64,000 nt of DNA, from NCBI RefSeq assembly GCF_028610705.1, contig NZ_JAQQWT010000010.1, forward strand, positions 48,311 through 112,310, read 5' to 3'. This document shows, in pieces, positions 44,447-54,923 of the stretch (the stretch's first letter is position 1; the number at the start of each line of letters is the position of its first letter). The notes beneath the pieces were generated by a model. It did no database searches, was not told the DNA's origin, and saw only the letters and a list, made by a program, of their open reading frames with translations. A program made the position numbers and the translations under genes. This stretch comes from Halalkalibacter alkalisediminis (lineage in GTDB: Bacteria; Bacillota; Bacilli; Bacillales; Bacillaceae_D).

Positions 44447-45274
44447 TTATTCAATACTATTTCTTAGCTGTTGACATCTTGCCTTAGCAGTTAAACCAGC
44501 CACTTCACCATTATCATCTAAAGCCACTTGTTGAGTTTGTAATAACTTTATTAGTAGGACGACTTCCATTTTCTCTGTTATTTTATTGAAACGTCCACAC
44601 TTATCAAAATTCTTTAATAAGTCTACTTCGTTAATAGATGCTGCTAGCAACTTACACTTGATTGGCTCGCTAAAGAATTCCATATTAACTTGTGAATGTA
44701 CACAACGATCTGCACCGTGTTTGTTTTTCGCAAGCTCTCTTCTTTCATAAACAGTATTTTTGATACTAAAATCTACTTCATCAATTGGATTAACTAATGC
44801 TACTGTTTGATTACAGCTAAAAGGAACATCTACTTCGTAGTCACGAATAAAGCCACTTCCATCAGAATATTGAATATTCTTATGAACGAAACCTGTAATA
44901 AATAAACTTACGAAACCTGGTCCTCTAAGGGATGGAACTGCTTTACACTGTGTTAAAAAAACATTCTTACGAATATTTTTAATTTCTTTTGCAGGCGTAG
45001 GAAGTTTAATATGAGCCTCTACGTTAGCTGCTACTTCAATTTCTGCTAATGCAACATTTGCATCAATAACAGGAACATTCAAGTTATTACCAACTACTTC
45101 CAAATCAAAAGACTCGCAATCAACATGCGATACCTCTGCTTGATCAGCCGGTTTATGAGGCGGGCACTTTTCATGGAAATCTGTGTGTTTTTTAGTCGCC
45201 GGACACTTCTGATCATTTGTCGGCTGACTTTTAAAACCAAAATGACTTTTTACGAAATTATTCTTATAATTCAT
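44447..45274 (-). CDS. SPOCS/DUF3794-like spore-surface protein, paralogue B
   Basis: 275 residues from ATG 45274, with AAGGAG 8-9 bases upstream; the ATG at 45280 is too close. It shares long identical blocks with paralogue A: the KEIKNIRKNVFLTQCKAVPS stretch, SLFITGF(I/V)HKNIQY and RDYEVDVPFSCNQT, plus the helical C-terminus. The upstream regions of both genes are also similar (GACTTACTT...TATATGT and AGACAAACGT elements), so gene and promoter were duplicated together. A CATA-type motif there could be a SigK -10, but this is uncertain. Confidence 0.8.
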   Translation of the reverse strand: MNYKNNFVKSHFGFKSQPTNDQKCPATKKHTDFHEKCPPHKPADQAEVSHVDCESFDLEVVGNNLNVPVIDANVALAEIEVAANVEAHIKLPTPAKEIKNIRKNVFLTQCKAVPSLRGPGFVSLFITGFVHKNIQYSDGSGFIRDYEVDVPFSCNQTVALVNPIDEVDFSIKNTVYERRELAKNKHGADRCVHSQVNMEFFSEPIKCKLLAASINEVDLLKNFDKCGRFNKITEKMEVVLLIKLLQTQQVALDDNGEVAGLTAKARCQQLRNSIE

Positions 45275-45518
45275 ATACATCTCTCCTTATTTTTTTTATC
45301 AAAAAGGAATCTAAAAGTAGATTTGATCTTTTTGACTTACTTACTATATATGTACTAAAAAGAAATAGTGGTTGGACAAACGTAATAGACTATAACACAT
45401 TTATAATAATAATCTTTAAACCTAAATCACAAAACCAAGAGATACTAGCACACTTTATTACGTCGTTTTGAATTAATAGGTTTTACTCCCTTTAGTAACA
45501 CCTACCTTGTAAACGACA

Positions 45519-45554
45519 TAAAAAAATGAACCGTTTCATTATAAAACAGTTCAT
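45519..45554 (-). terminator. Terminator after the PHP-domain gene
   Basis: AATGAACCGTTT (45526-45537) pairs with AAACAGTTCATT (45543-45554) with one mismatch, followed by TTTTTT on the minus strand. Confidence 0.75.
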
Positions 45555-45600
45555 TGTCTCTTATTTATTTACTATTACATTATTCATATAAGCAAACCTA

Positions 45601-46392
45601 CTACTCCATTCCAAATCGACCTAATTGATGGCTCTCACTATGAAAATCAGAACCACCTGTCATTAATAATTCAAACTCCTCTGCCATTGCTTTATATTTC
45701 TTATTATGAATTTTATTTTGACTTCGATGCCAAACTTCAATACCATCGAATCCAATAGATAATAGTTCTCGGACGATATTGTCATCTCCAATATAAACAG
45801 GATGAGCTAAAACTGCTTCTCCCCCTGCTTCGTGTATAAGACGTATACCTTCCTTTGGCGACAAAATTATTTTATCTATCGCACAAGGCTTATCATCAGC
45901 TAAATAGTCATCAAACACCGTTTGATAATCAGAAATATAGCCTTTTTTTACAACAGCTTTTGCGATATGTGGCCTAGCAATTACCCCGTCTTCACTGAAT
46001 GCCTTGACATCCTCTAAGGTAAGTATAAAACCTAAATCATTAAACTTTTCAATAATTCTTTTTGCTCTTTCCTCTCTCCCTTCACGCATACGTAACAGAG
46101 TACTTTTTAGTTCTTCGCCTACAGTAATGTTATAACCCAATATATCAACACTTTTTCCTTTATATTTCGTACTTAGCTCTATAGCTGGAATTATTTGAAT
46201 TCCGAAATGCTTGCCTGCTTTTTGAGCTTCTGCTATACCCTCAAGTGTATCGTGATCAGTAATTGCGATCGTTTTCAATCCAGCTTTTTTTGCTTTTTTA
46301 ACCACATCCGTTGGGGAATAGTCTCCATCAGATGCTTTCGTATGGACATGTAAGTCAAAATGACCAGCCTCAATAATATCCTTTAAGTTCAT
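45601..46392 (-). CDS. PHP-domain phosphoesterase (YciV/RNase AM-like)
   Basis: 263 residues. Metal-binding PHP motifs are visible: FDLHVHTKASDGD (HxH, residues 12-24), AITDHDTLEG (His/Asp near 44), ILAHPVY-type (VLAHPVYIG near 190) and GSDFHSE (near 248). Members such as YciV remove nucleotides from the 5' end of RNA or hydrolyse 3',5'-bisphosphonucleotides. That last activity is notable because PAP, the by-product of PAPS-dependent sulfation, is such a compound and the sulfate operon starts 155 bases away, divergently. Confidence 0.9.
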   Translation of the reverse strand: MNLKDIIEAGHFDLHVHTKASDGDYSPTDVVKKAKKAGLKTIAITDHDTLEGIAEAQKAGKHFGIQIIPAIELSTKYKGKSVDILGYNITVGEELKSTLLRMREGREERAKRIIEKFNDLGFILTLEDVKAFSEDGVIARPHIAKAVVKKGYISDYQTVFDDYLADDKPCAIDKIILSPKEGIRLIHEAGGEAVLAHPVYIGDDNIVRELLSIGFDGIEVWHRSQNKIHNKKYKAMAEEFELLMTGGSDFHSESHQLGRFGME

Positions 46393-46547
46393 TTAGATTC
46401 CTCACTTTTAACATTATATTATTTAGTCTATTACAAATGAAGCAATGCGTGTTCCAAAAATAGGCAAAATCTTTTTCTAATAAGTCGAACGAATCCTTTA
46501 ACTTATTCATACTAAAATATATAACTTAATACGTATGGAGTGTTCTT

Positions 46548-48317
46548 ATGTCGATTGAGGCAATAACTATTAGTATTGTATTACTTTTAATGTTTTTTAG
46601 TTTAGTAAAGGAATATTTCCCACCTGAAATTACGGTTTTTACCGCATTATCTACCCTTGTTCTTTTAGGTGTTATTCCAATTAACGAAGCATTAGAGGGA
46701 TTTTCAAACCCTGCCGTCCACACCATTGCCTTACTAATGGTTATTGCATATGCTGCTCAAAAAAGTGGAGTAGTTCCAAAGATCATCACAAAATTATTAG
46801 GAAGAAATAAAAATATTTCGGTGGTTTTACTGAAAATCATGTTACCAGTGTCATTCTTATCTGCTTTTATGAACAATACACCTATCGTTGCGATGCTTAC
46901 TCCCATCGTCCATAAATGGGGAATTCAGCATAACATTTCACCATCAAAACTTTTAATTCCTTTATCATACGCGGCCATCGTTGGAGGAACGGTTACATTA
47001 ATAGGGACATCGACAAACTTGCTTGTTCATGGATTATTACAACAGGCAGGTCATCCAGGGTTTTCGATGTTTCAATTTTCGTTAATTGGAGTTCCGCTCT
47101 TTGTTTTCAGTCTTGTTTACATGATTTATTATGGTCATAAACAATTACCAAATAATAAAGATTTAATCGAAACCTATCAGTCGACAAGTAAGGAATATAC
47201 AATTGAAGTAAGAGTGACTCCTGCATCAACTTGGATCGGAAAAACCGTAAGACAAGTAAATCTTAGAGCCTTACATGATGTGTTTTTAATTCAAATTAAT
47301 CGTGATAATAATGTGATTACTCCTGCTTCTCATTATGAGGTGATCCAGGCAAATGATGTCCTTATTTTTTCAGGAAATATAGATAGCATTATGAACTTAA
47401 ATCAAGTAAAAGGACTAATATTAACCACACCAAATGAAGATCTTAACTTAGTTGATAAACGATTTGACAAAAAATTAGTTGAAGTTGTTATTTCTCATTC
47501 CTCTCCTTTAGTTAATCAAAAGATTAAAGAGACAAACTTTAGAGCACAGTACAATTCTGTCATTGTTGCTGTTAGAAAAAAAAACCAACAAATTTCATCT
47601 GGAATTGGAAATATTATTATAAAGCCAGGAGATACCTTACTTCTTTTAACAGGAAAAGACTTTATTAAATCTTGGTCCAATTCTCGTCATTTTTATTTAG
47701 TCTCAGGAGTAGAAACAAGCGAAAGTTCACAACCAGAAAAAGCTAAAATTATTATTCCTACTCTATTAGGTGTTATTGTTTTAGCTTCATTGCAACTATT
47801 ACCTATTCTGAAGGCTGCACTAGTTGGAATTATTATTCTCGCTGTAACAAAATCTATTACAGCATCAGAAGCTAAAAAAACAATTGATTGGGGAATTCTG
47901 ATCCTTATTGCTTCAGCAATAGGAATTGCAAATGCTGTAGAACAAGTTGGTTTACCAATGCTCATTACAAACCTTTTAGACTTTGAAAAACCAGTAAATA
48001 TTATCCTTCTATGTTTCTTTATCTACCTGGCAACACTTATCATGACAGAAATGATTAGTAATATCGCCGCAGCTGCGCTTATGTTTCCAATTGCCATCCC
48101 TATTGCCACTCAATTCGGATACAATCCTGAGTTATTCGCCATCATCATTGCAATTGCATCCTCATGCAGCTTTATCACTCCGATCGGTTACCAAACGAAT
48201 TTACTAGTATATGGGCCAGGAGGTTATAAATTCACTGACTTTTTCAAAGTTGGCCTGCCTCTAAGTCTTTTATGTATGTTTATTACTGTTTACCTTGCTG
48301 TATTTATTTGGGGATAA
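46548..48317 (+). CDS. SLC13/DASS-family sulfate permease with two TrkA-C (RCK_C) domains
   Basis: 589 residues. Helices 1-5 include the DASS signature [15 protein letters not shown] and [17 protein letters not shown]. Residues 205-290 and 300-375 are two soluble TrkA-C domains inserted between the membrane halves. The second half has the matching [20 protein letters not shown] signature. Such permeases with central RCK_C pairs are typically sulfate transporters of the SAC1 group. It begins the operon with cysC and sat, whose start follows within 17 bases, so sulfate is the likely substrate. Confidence 0.9.
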   Translation: MSIEAITISIVLLLMFFSLVKEYFPPEITVFTALSTLVLLGVIPINEALEGFSNPAVHTIALLMVIAYAAQKSGVVPKIITKLLGRNKNISVVLLKIMLPVSFLSAFMNNTPIVAMLTPIVHKWGIQHNISPSKLLIPLSYAAIVGGTVTLIGTSTNLLVHGLLQQAGHPGFSMFQFSLIGVPLFVFSLVYMIYYGHKQLPNNKDLIETYQSTSKEYTIEVRVTPASTWIGKTVRQVNLRALHDVFLIQINRDNNVITPASHYEVIQANDVLIFSGNIDSIMNLNQVKGLILTTPNEDLNLVDKRFDKKLVEVVISHSSPLVNQKIKETNFRAQYNSVIVAVRKKNQQISSGIGNIIIKPGDTLLLLTGKDFIKSWSNSRHFYLVSGVETSESSQPEKAKIIIPTLLGVIVLASLQLLPILKAALVGIIILAVTKSITASEAKKTIDWGILILIASAIGIANAVEQVGLPMLITNLLDFEKPVNIILLCFFIYLATLIMTEMISNIAAAALMFPIAIPIATQFGYNPELFAIIIAIASSCSFITPIGYQTNLLVYGPGGYKFTDFFKVGLPLSLLCMFITVYLAVFIWG

Positions 48318-48333
48318 TAAAGGTGGTGAAATC

Positions 48334-48927
48334 ATGAATAAGAATATTAAATGGCATCAAACTGCCGTTACCAAACATGACCGAGAGCAATTAAATAAAC
48401 ACAAAGGTATCGTTCTATGGTTTACAGGATTATCTGGTTCAGGTAAATCAACCATAGCGAATGCACTAGAAAAAAATTTATATGATATGTTAATCCACAC
48501 GTATTTACTTGATGGTGATAACATTCGTTACGGTGTTAATAAAAATTTAGGCTTTAGTTCAAAAGACCGCAAAGAAAACATTAGGAGAATTGCTGAAATC
48601 AGAAAACTGTTTGTTGATGCGGGCATTGTTGTACTTGTTGCAGCAATTTCCCCTTTTAAAGAAGATCGTGATGCAGCTAGACATATATTTGATAAAGAAG
48701 AATTTATTGAAATTTACGTGAAATGTTCTTTGGAAGAATGTGAAAAACGCGATCCAAAAGGTCTTTATAAAAAAGCACGGACGGGAGAAATCAAAGAATT
48801 TACGGGAGTAACACAGCCTTATGAAGAACCAGCTAATCCTGATATTATCGTTGATACAACGAAACAAAATATTAACCAATCGGTTAACTTAATTATGTCA
48901 TTTATTGAAAAGCGAATAAAATTGTAA
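48334..48927 (+). CDS. cysC: Adenylyl-sulfate kinase (APS kinase)
   Basis: 197 residues, full length. It phosphorylates APS to PAPS. The P-loop is GLSGSGKST (residues 34-42), followed by [18 protein letters not shown] (APS-binding DGDNxR) and the [12 protein letters not shown] loop, with the late [21 protein letters not shown] lies 7 bases before ATG 48334. It lies between the sulfate permease and sat in one operon. A broken second copy lies 3 kb downstream. Confidence 0.97.
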   Translation: MNKNIKWHQTAVTKHDREQLNKHKGIVLWFTGLSGSGKSTIANALEKNLYDMLIHTYLLDGDNIRYGVNKNLGFSSKDRKENIRRIAEIRKLFVDAGIVVLVAAISPFKEDRDAARHIFDKEEFIEIYVKCSLEECEKRDPKGLYKKARTGEIKEFTGVTQPYEEPANPDIIVDTTKQNINQSVNLIMSFIEKRIKL

Positions 48928-48964
48928 AAGGTTGCTAATTTATCATACAGAAAGGAGCAAAGTC

Positions 48965-50098
48965 ATGTCATTGAGTATTCCTCATGGTGGTCTTTTAATT
49001 AACCGTATTGACCCAAACTATGATTATTCCACTATTAAAAAGGAAGTTGAATTAGACAATATATCACTATCTGACTTAGAATTGATTGCCACAGGAGCAT
49101 ACAGCCCCTTAACTGGATTTATGAATAGAACAGACTATCTCTCTGTTGTGCAGGATATGAGGTTAGAGAATGGCTTAATATGGAGTATTCCTATTACACT
49201 ACCAGTAGATGAAAACCAGTCAAAATCTTTAAAAGTTGGTGAGAAAATAAAACTCACCCAAAACAATAGTATATATGGAATTCTTGAATTAGAAGATAAA
49301 TACAAACCAGATAAAGAAGTTGAAGCTAAGCATGTGTTTCAAACAACAGATCTTGCTCATCCAGGTGTAAAGAAACTATTCGAACGACCAGACGTCTATC
49401 TGGCTGGCACTATAACACTAGTAAAAAGTCCGCAGAAACAAAATTTCCAACAATTCTATCTAAGTCCAGTACAAACTAGACAAGAGTTTCAAAAACGTAA
49501 TTGGAAAACAGTTGTAGGCTTTCAAACTCGAAACCCTGTTCACAGAGCACATGAATACATCCAAAAATCGGCACTAGAGATAGTTGATGGATTATTCCTC
49601 AATCCACTTGTTGGGGAAACAAAATCAGATGACATTCCGGCCGACGTTCGCATGGAAAGTTACCAAGTGCTTTTAAAACACTATTATCCAACAGATCATG
49701 TATTTTTAGCTGTTTTCCCTGCAGCAATGCGATATGCAGGACCAAGAGAAGCCATTTTTCATGCAATGGTCCGTAAAAACTTTGGCTGCACACACTTTAT
49801 TGTCGGGCGTGATCATGCTGGGGTTGGTGATTATTATGGCACGTATGACGCTCAGAAAATTTTTGAGCACTTTAGTGATGACGAGCTTGGTATTACTCCA
49901 CTATTTTTTGAACATAGTTTCTATTGTAAGAAATGTGGAAACATAGCTTCAACTAAAACCTGTCCACACGGAAAAGAAGAGAGATTGATTTTATCGGGGA
50001 CTAAAGTTCGAGAGATGTTAAGAAATGGGGAGACACCTCCACCAGAGTTTAGTCGGACTGAGGTGATTGAGGTATTAATTCGAGGTATGAAAAGGTAA
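48965..50098 (+). CDS. sat: Sulfate adenylyltransferase (ATP sulfurylase)
   Basis: 377 residues of the monomeric/dissimilatory-type Sat family. It activates sulfate with ATP to APS. The nucleotide motif is [14 protein letters not shown] (about residues 188-201), followed by [12 protein letters not shown] and a Cys-rich zinc-like [13 protein letters not shown] near 320. AAAGGAG precedes ATG 48965. Together with CysC it makes PAPS. No PAPS reductase gene is in the window, so the operon here ends at PAPS. Confidence 0.96.
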   Translation: MSLSIPHGGLLINRIDPNYDYSTIKKEVELDNISLSDLELIATGAYSPLTGFMNRTDYLSVVQDMRLENGLIWSIPITLPVDENQSKSLKVGEKIKLTQNNSIYGILELEDKYKPDKEVEAKHVFQTTDLAHPGVKKLFERPDVYLAGTITLVKSPQKQNFQQFYLSPVQTRQEFQKRNWKTVVGFQTRNPVHRAHEYIQKSALEIVDGLFLNPLVGETKSDDIPADVRMESYQVLLKHYYPTDHVFLAVFPAAMRYAGPREAIFHAMVRKNFGCTHFIVGRDHAGVGDYYGTYDAQKIFEHFSDDELGITPLFFEHSFYCKKCGNIASTKTCPHGKEERLILSGTKVREMLRNGETPPPEFSRTEVIEVLIRGMKR

Positions 50099-50518
50099 GT
50101 TTAATAAAAAACGTACTCCTAATTTGAACTGTAACCTTTAAAATGGACAGTTTTAAGAGTTACAATTATGCAGCTAACAAGTGACTCTGCTATTGTAAGG
50201 CGGGGGGCATTATCAATACTTATCCTGTCACGAAAATTAATTCACTAAAAGTATGAATATTTTTATGAATTCAAGTTTATGTCCCACAATTATAAAATCA
50301 TTCACTTAAAATAATTATGATTATCTAGCTAAAAATAGTAAAGAAAAGAGGTATCGAACATTATACAAAAATCGTTTTATGAAGAAGGGAAATTACCAGA
50401 TTACCTTATTATTGACGCCCAAAATGTGGCACTACATCACTTTATAATTATCTCAACTTCTGCATCCTGAAAAGGCACTGTAACTATTGAATTATCAAGG
50501 TTCAATGGACTTCAAGTA
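50099..50518. other. Intergenic stretch at the edge of IS debris
   Basis: No supported gene. A plus-strand fragment near 50365-50450 reads as a short coding-like stretch (FYEEGKLPDYLIIDAQNVALHH) without start or family match; it may be another gene remnant. Confidence 0.4.
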
Positions 50519-51495
50519 CTACGCTACTTGACTAATTTTCATTGTTTTTTTCAAATAACTAGATAGTTGTTCAAAGAAAGCATCTAGAATCATTTGTATT
50601 TGCTCATCTGTAATGAGCAGTTCCTCTGATAATGTTTCAGATAGGTTTTCGATCAGTAAAAGGAGCGATTCAATGAAACGAATGTCTTCCAATTTATCGC
50701 AGCACAAATAGAAGTGTTGCCCAATTGTTTTTGGATCTTCCTCTTCTCTAGAACTTATCGAAGCATGATATAGCGTCTGAACACAATGGTTGTATGGGCA
50801 ACTAATGCGTCATAGCTTCTTGGTCAGGTACTACTAGGTCTGTGGAAAGGAGAGCTAACCATTGCTTAGAACGGTTGCGGTCACGAACAAAAATGATTCG
50901 TGCCTGGATGTCGTTATTCTGTTCATCTGAACCAAGACTTACAACGACAGAAGCTAGTATCTTTGCACGACCGCGCTTTTTGCGAATGACTTTGTATAGT
51001 TGACTAAGGGTGAACTTTTCCCCTTCACATGTGTAATATACACGGTGCATACTCTTCAGCATACAAATCACATGGAGAGGATAGTTTGATACGACACGTT
51101 TTATGACTCTAGGAAAAGCAAACCAGCTATCAAAGAGCAGAGTCTTTGAACAAAGTTTGAGAGGATGGACTTCATCTAATAAGTGAAACAGGGTTCAGTC
51201 GACTTTTTTACAGCTTCCTTACGGCGTTGGTATCCAACTGTTCGTTTGTCGATTTTTTCATTGGCACCTTGGTAGCGATTGCTTTTCTTTTCAGAACTCA
51301 TCAAAGAAAGGGTAGTGGCATAAACGTATTGCCATCCGACCATCCAAGTGTAAGCTTCCGAAAACCCTTTATGAACGTTCTGGTTGTATGATCGTGAACA
51401 CGTGAAAGTAACTCTACCGCTTTACTGCGATTACGGTCATATGTAGAATCATCGAGGATCAAGATTCGTTCACGATCCTTTGATGTAACAGAATT
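50519..51495 (-). pseudogene. IS4-family transposase remnant
   Basis: Successive frames on the minus strand rebuild the middle and C-terminal parts of one transposase. They read ERILILDDSTYDRNRSKAVE, LSRVHDHTTRTFIKGFRKLT with GWSDGNTFMPL, NRYQGANEKIDKRTVGYQRR, LLFDSWFAFPRVIKRVVSNY, IFVRDRNRSKQWLALLSTDL and a coiled C-terminus. ILDDST and LLFDSWF carry the first two catalytic Asp of the DDE triad. The region that should hold the YREK Glu is deleted after DQEAMT. The N-terminal third is missing where cysC-like DNA begins. At least three frameshifts. Confidence 0.85.
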
Positions 51496-51688
51496 ATGAA
51501 TAAAAATATCAAATGGCACCAGCCTGCGGTTACAAAACATAATCGTGAACAGTTAAAAAACCACAGAGGAACATTCTATGGTTTACAGGATTATCCGGCT
51601 TAGAAAAATCAACAATAGCAAACGCATTAGAAAAAAAGTTATATGAAAAGATGATCCACACATATTTACTCGATGGTGATAACATTCA
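51496..51688 (+). pseudogene. Second, truncated copy of cysC
   Basis: From ATG 51496 the DNA is closely similar to the start of the intact cysC at 48334 (same N-terminus MNKNIKWHQ, same LLDGDNI ending). The reading frame shifts after about 27 codons, and the P-loop is mutated from GLSGSGKST to GLSGLEKST. It stops after the APS-binding DGDNI motif. An IS4 remnant abuts its 5' end and an IS3 remnant its 3' end. It is non-functional. Confidence 0.9.
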
Positions 51689-51908
51689 GCTTTATCTTCG
51701 GGCCTTGAATTTCCACTTTCTACAAAGGCAACTGTTTTATCTTGATTGTATCTATTTACCCAGTTATGCAGGGTTTGCTCTGCTAAATCTAATTCATAAG
51801 CTACTTCTGCAATTCTTTTCCCTTCCTCCTTTCCATACGCACTGCTTGTAATTTAAATTCTTTGTCCTATGATTTTTCTTTAAAATACCGTTTGTATAAT
51901 TTTTCCAC
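51689..51908 (-). pseudogene. IS3-family OrfA (helix-turn-helix) remnant
   Basis: From GTG 51908 the minus strand reads EKLYKRYFKEKS, then a stop, then [14 protein letters not shown] and, after a shift, [20 protein letters not shown] with a following basic segment. This is the N-terminal HTH of an IS150-like OrfA. The downstream orfB is missing, and the fragment ends against the broken cysC copy. Confidence 0.85.
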
Positions 51909-52231
51909 TTAAAGCAGATAGGAAACGGTAACTGCCACTACTTCCTTAAAGTTTCATCGTATAAATTGATTCGTTTTAATTACGGACATTTCTTAAGATT
52001 CTAGGAAACTTTACTATCTAATTTAATTGATAAAATATTAGGTTCTTGACATACGTAAACTTCTAGACTAATTTCTCTTTTTCTCATTCTAGTTTCCCTT
52101 TCAGTTGAGATTTTTTAATGTATTTTGACATGAAAAATATCCCTCCTATGCAACAAGATCGGTTGTTTTTCAATGTCTACACACAAGAGAGAATATACCA
52201 TGTAAATTAAAATATTATAACTTAAAAACCA
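51909..52231. other. Intergenic stretch before the polysaccharide locus
   Basis: AT-rich, about 320 bases, no gene seen. It is the outer flank of the IS3 remnant and the 3' side of the pseI gene; no clear terminator for the polysaccharide transcript was found here. Confidence 0.4.
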
Positions 52232-53287
52232 TTAAAATAAATCCCAACTAACTGGTGTTCCTTTGCTTACTGCTTTTTTGGCTTTTTTACCTAATATTTT
52301 ATCAAAATATTTCGGCGGTAATCCAAAACCAGGACGAATACTTTTTATACTATCTTTAGTAAATGTTTCTCCTAAATTCATGTCTTTAGCTACATATAAT
52401 GACCTTCTATACTGTAAAGATCCCTTTTCCTCATTACTCACACCATATTGAACATTCCCTAATGCCTGCCATGCTCGCTCTGTTTCTTTAACGAGTGATT
52501 TCATTTCATTTGGTTCCAGAGAAAAACTTGAATCAACTCCACCATCTTGACGTGATAAAGTAAAATGTTTTTCGATAACAGTTGCCCCCAGTGCAACACT
52601 TGCTACTGCTACACCAGTCCCCATAGTATGATCGGATAATCCTACTTGACAATTAAATAATTCTTTCATATGAGGGATTGTATTAATATTTGTATTTTTA
52701 GGTGTTGCCGGGTACGTACTTGTACATTTTAGTAATACTAAATCCTTACATCCTGCTTCCCTAGCGGTTCTCACTGTTTCGTCTAATTCTGCAACAGTCG
52801 CCATTCCTGTGGAGATAATCATCGGTTTACCTTTTGAAGCTACTTTTCGAATTAAAGGGATATCTGTATTTTCAAATGAAGCAATTTTGTAACAAGGGAC
52901 ATTTAACGACTCAAGAAATTCAAGTGCCGTTTCATCAAAAGGGGAACTAAAACCAATAATACCTAAATCTTTACAGCGTTCAAATATTGGCTTATGCCAC
53001 TCCCAAGGTGTGTAAGCTTTTTGATAGAGTTTATACAATGAATGATCTTTCCACAGACTACTAGAGTCATTAATATAAAAATCTCCATGCGAAAGGTTTA
53101 AAGTCATAGTATCAGCTGTATAAGTTTGAAGTTTCAAAGCATGAGCTCCTGCTTTTGCTGCTGTTTCAACAATCTCTAACGCGCGGTCTAATGATTGGTT
53201 ATGATTTCCTGACATTTCAGCGATGACAAATGGTGGATGATTTGTACCGATTTTTCTCCCTTGTATTTCAATTATTGTCATTTTCAT
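52232..53287 (-). CDS. pseI: Pseudaminic acid synthase (NeuB family)
   Basis: 351 residues. It condenses PEP with 2,4-diacetamido-2,4,6-trideoxyhexose to give pseudaminic acid. The TIM-barrel part has FVIAEMSGNHNQSLDRALEI, ALKLQTYTADTMTLN, GFSSPFDETALEFL, KIASFE and the metal-site IEKHFTLSR. A C-terminal SAF (antifreeze-like) domain covers the last 60 residues (AKDMNLGETFTKDSIKSIRPG). The MSGNHNQ and DTMTL variants favour PseI over sialic acid NeuB. Its ATG directly follows the pseH TGA. Confidence 0.93.
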   Translation of the reverse strand: MKMTIIEIQGRKIGTNHPPFVIAEMSGNHNQSLDRALEIVETAAKAGAHALKLQTYTADTMTLNLSHGDFYINDSSSLWKDHSLYKLYQKAYTPWEWHKPIFERCKDLGIIGFSSPFDETALEFLESLNVPCYKIASFENTDIPLIRKVASKGKPMIISTGMATVAELDETVRTAREAGCKDLVLLKCTSTYPATPKNTNINTIPHMKELFNCQVGLSDHTMGTGVAVASVALGATVIEKHFTLSRQDGGVDSSFSLEPNEMKSLVKETERAWQALGNVQYGVSNEEKGSLQYRRSLYVAKDMNLGETFTKDSIKSIRPGFGLPPKYFDKILGKKAKKAVSKGTPVSWDLF

Positions 53288-53833
53288 TCACCTAATATTC
53301 GTTAAAATTTTTTTCTTTACATCTTTCCATTGATGAGAAAAAATAGCCATCGGAATTACATCAATATATTGATTATTTTTAATAACATGTTGTATAAACC
53401 TTCCTTCTTCTTTAAATCCTAATTTTTTATGATATCTTATACTAGAACTGTTAAATTCTAATACTTCTGCACATACTTTCCTAAGTCCCATTTTTTCAAA
53501 GACTAGGTCTAAAGCTAACATCCCCATAATCGTTCCGGAACCACGTGGAGCTTCTAAATCCCCTATATAAAATCCCCAATAACATTTATTGTTCATCTTA
53601 TCAATATTTGAAAAGTTAACTAACCCTAATCGTCTATTTCCATATAATAGCAGTTTAAATAAGTTACTATCATCTTTTGTTATTCTTTGAAACCATCTTT
53701 CGTGTTCGGTCATAGTTATTTCATGATCTGTGTACATAAGATTACGAATCCTTTTAGAATTACGCCAATTGAGGATTAATTTCAAATCGCTTTCTTCTAA
53801 TTCCTTTAAAGCATATTTACTAAGATCAACCAT
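53288..53833 (-). CDS. pseH: GNAT acetyltransferase, PseH-like
   Basis: 181 residues. It fits PseH, which N-acetylates the C4 amino group of UDP-4-amino-4,6-dideoxy-AltNAc. The GNAT fold is visible in WRNSKRIRNLMYTDHEIT at the start, the acetyl-CoA loop DLEAPRGSGTIMGMLAL and LEFNSSSIRYHKKLGFKEEG. ATG 53833, with AGAGGAG 7 bases upstream, is chosen over 53839. The start overlaps the end of pseG and the stop touches pseI, so translation is coupled. Confidence 0.88.
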   Translation of the reverse strand: MVDLSKYALKELEESDLKLILNWRNSKRIRNLMYTDHEITMTEHERWFQRITKDDSNLFKLLLYGNRRLGLVNFSNIDKMNNKCYWGFYIGDLEAPRGSGTIMGMLALDLVFEKMGLRKVCAEVLEFNSSSIRYHKKLGFKEEGRFIQHVIKNNQYIDVIPMAIFSHQWKDVKKKILTNIR

Positions 53834-54923
53834 ACTCATTCTCCTCTAAAATGTAATGAGAAACTAAACATTTAGATATTTCCGACATTGTATTTAGAGA
53901 ATGCTTAGATAGTTTCTTTATTAATGAAGGATTTTCAATAATTTCTTCTAGTTTTTTTGCTATATCTTTCGATTGTATTTCTGCTGCATTTCCTAAATTA
54001 CAAACAATCCCTTTTGTATCTGCAGCTGTAATTACTTCAACTTGATTCTGAGCTGTTATTATTGTTATTGTAGGTATACCTAAAAAGCACCTTTCCCAAG
54101 TTGTACTTCCTCCAGCACCAACTGCTAAATCTGCTTTAGCCATGATTTCTGCTATATTATCAATTTGGCAATGATATAGGACATTCGGTATTCCTTGAGC
54201 ACTTAGTTTTATTTGTTCGTTATTTGGGTTCGAACTTCCAACAACAACATCTACGATAATATCATCTCTATTTAATAATTTTATTGCTTCTAACGCTTTA
54301 ATTGTCTCATTTGTTGGATCAGTTCCACCAAAGAAAATAAAAATCCTCCGAACCTCTCCACCTTTTGTATTTAAATTTTTTCTAATTTGTTTGAATTCAG
54401 GACGTAACAATGCATATTTAGGACCTAGTAATTTCACACAGGATTTTGGTACTAAATCTTGATAGCGCCTTTCTGTGTTAGTATACAGATTTTGATCTAA
54501 TAATAAATCACAATCATGAGGTCGATCTGCTAAATCATCAATAACCATGATTTTTTTTACATAGGGACGAACTTTTTCTTCCCACTTTTTATCAATGGCA
54601 TAATGGTCGATCACTAACCAATGAACTTCTTTTTTAGCTATAACCTCTATTGTTTGATTAACATCTATACTCCAATCTACTCCGAGCCAATGTGAATGTT
54701 TAACTTTATGATCTACTTCATACTTTTTCTCTTTTGAGGTTGGTAAAGTAAAAACTAAAAAACCCTTTTGTCTTATATAGCCGTAAAGGTTACCTGGAAA
54801 TAGACGACAAATAAAAAAAACTTTTGCTCCCTTACACTTTAATTCGTTAGCAAGTGTTAGGCAACGCATTACATGACCCGTTCCGATCTCAATAGAAGCG
54901 TCTGTTCGAATAAATATATTCAC
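53826..54923 (-). CDS. pseG: UDP-sugar hydrolase, PseG-like
   Basis: 365 residues. PseG removes UDP from UDP-2,4-diacetamido-trideoxy-altrose in pseudaminic acid synthesis. It is a GT-B-like fold with the catalytic His in IEIGTGHVMRCLTLANEL (near residue 17), VIDDLADRPHDCDLLLDQN, and the UDP-binding FFGGTDPTNET and AVGAGGSTTWERCFLGIP. It starts at GTG 54923, overlapping the end of the SpsF remnant, and is itself overlapped by pseH. Confidence 0.92.
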   Translation of the reverse strand: MNIFIRTDASIEIGTGHVMRCLTLANELKCKGAKVFFICRLFPGNLYGYIRQKGFLVFTLPTSKEKKYEVDHKVKHSHWLGVDWSIDVNQTIEVIAKKEVHWLVIDHYAIDKKWEEKVRPYVKKIMVIDDLADRPHDCDLLLDQNLYTNTERRYQDLVPKSCVKLLGPKYALLRPEFKQIRKNLNTKGGEVRRIFIFFGGTDPTNETIKALEAIKLLNRDDIIVDVVVGSSNPNNEQIKLSAQGIPNVLYHCQIDNIAEIMAKADLAVGAGGSTTWERCFLGIPTITIITAQNQVEVITAADTKGIVCNLGNAAEIQSKDIAKKLEEIIENPSLIKKLSKHSLNTMSEISKCLVSHYILEENEYG

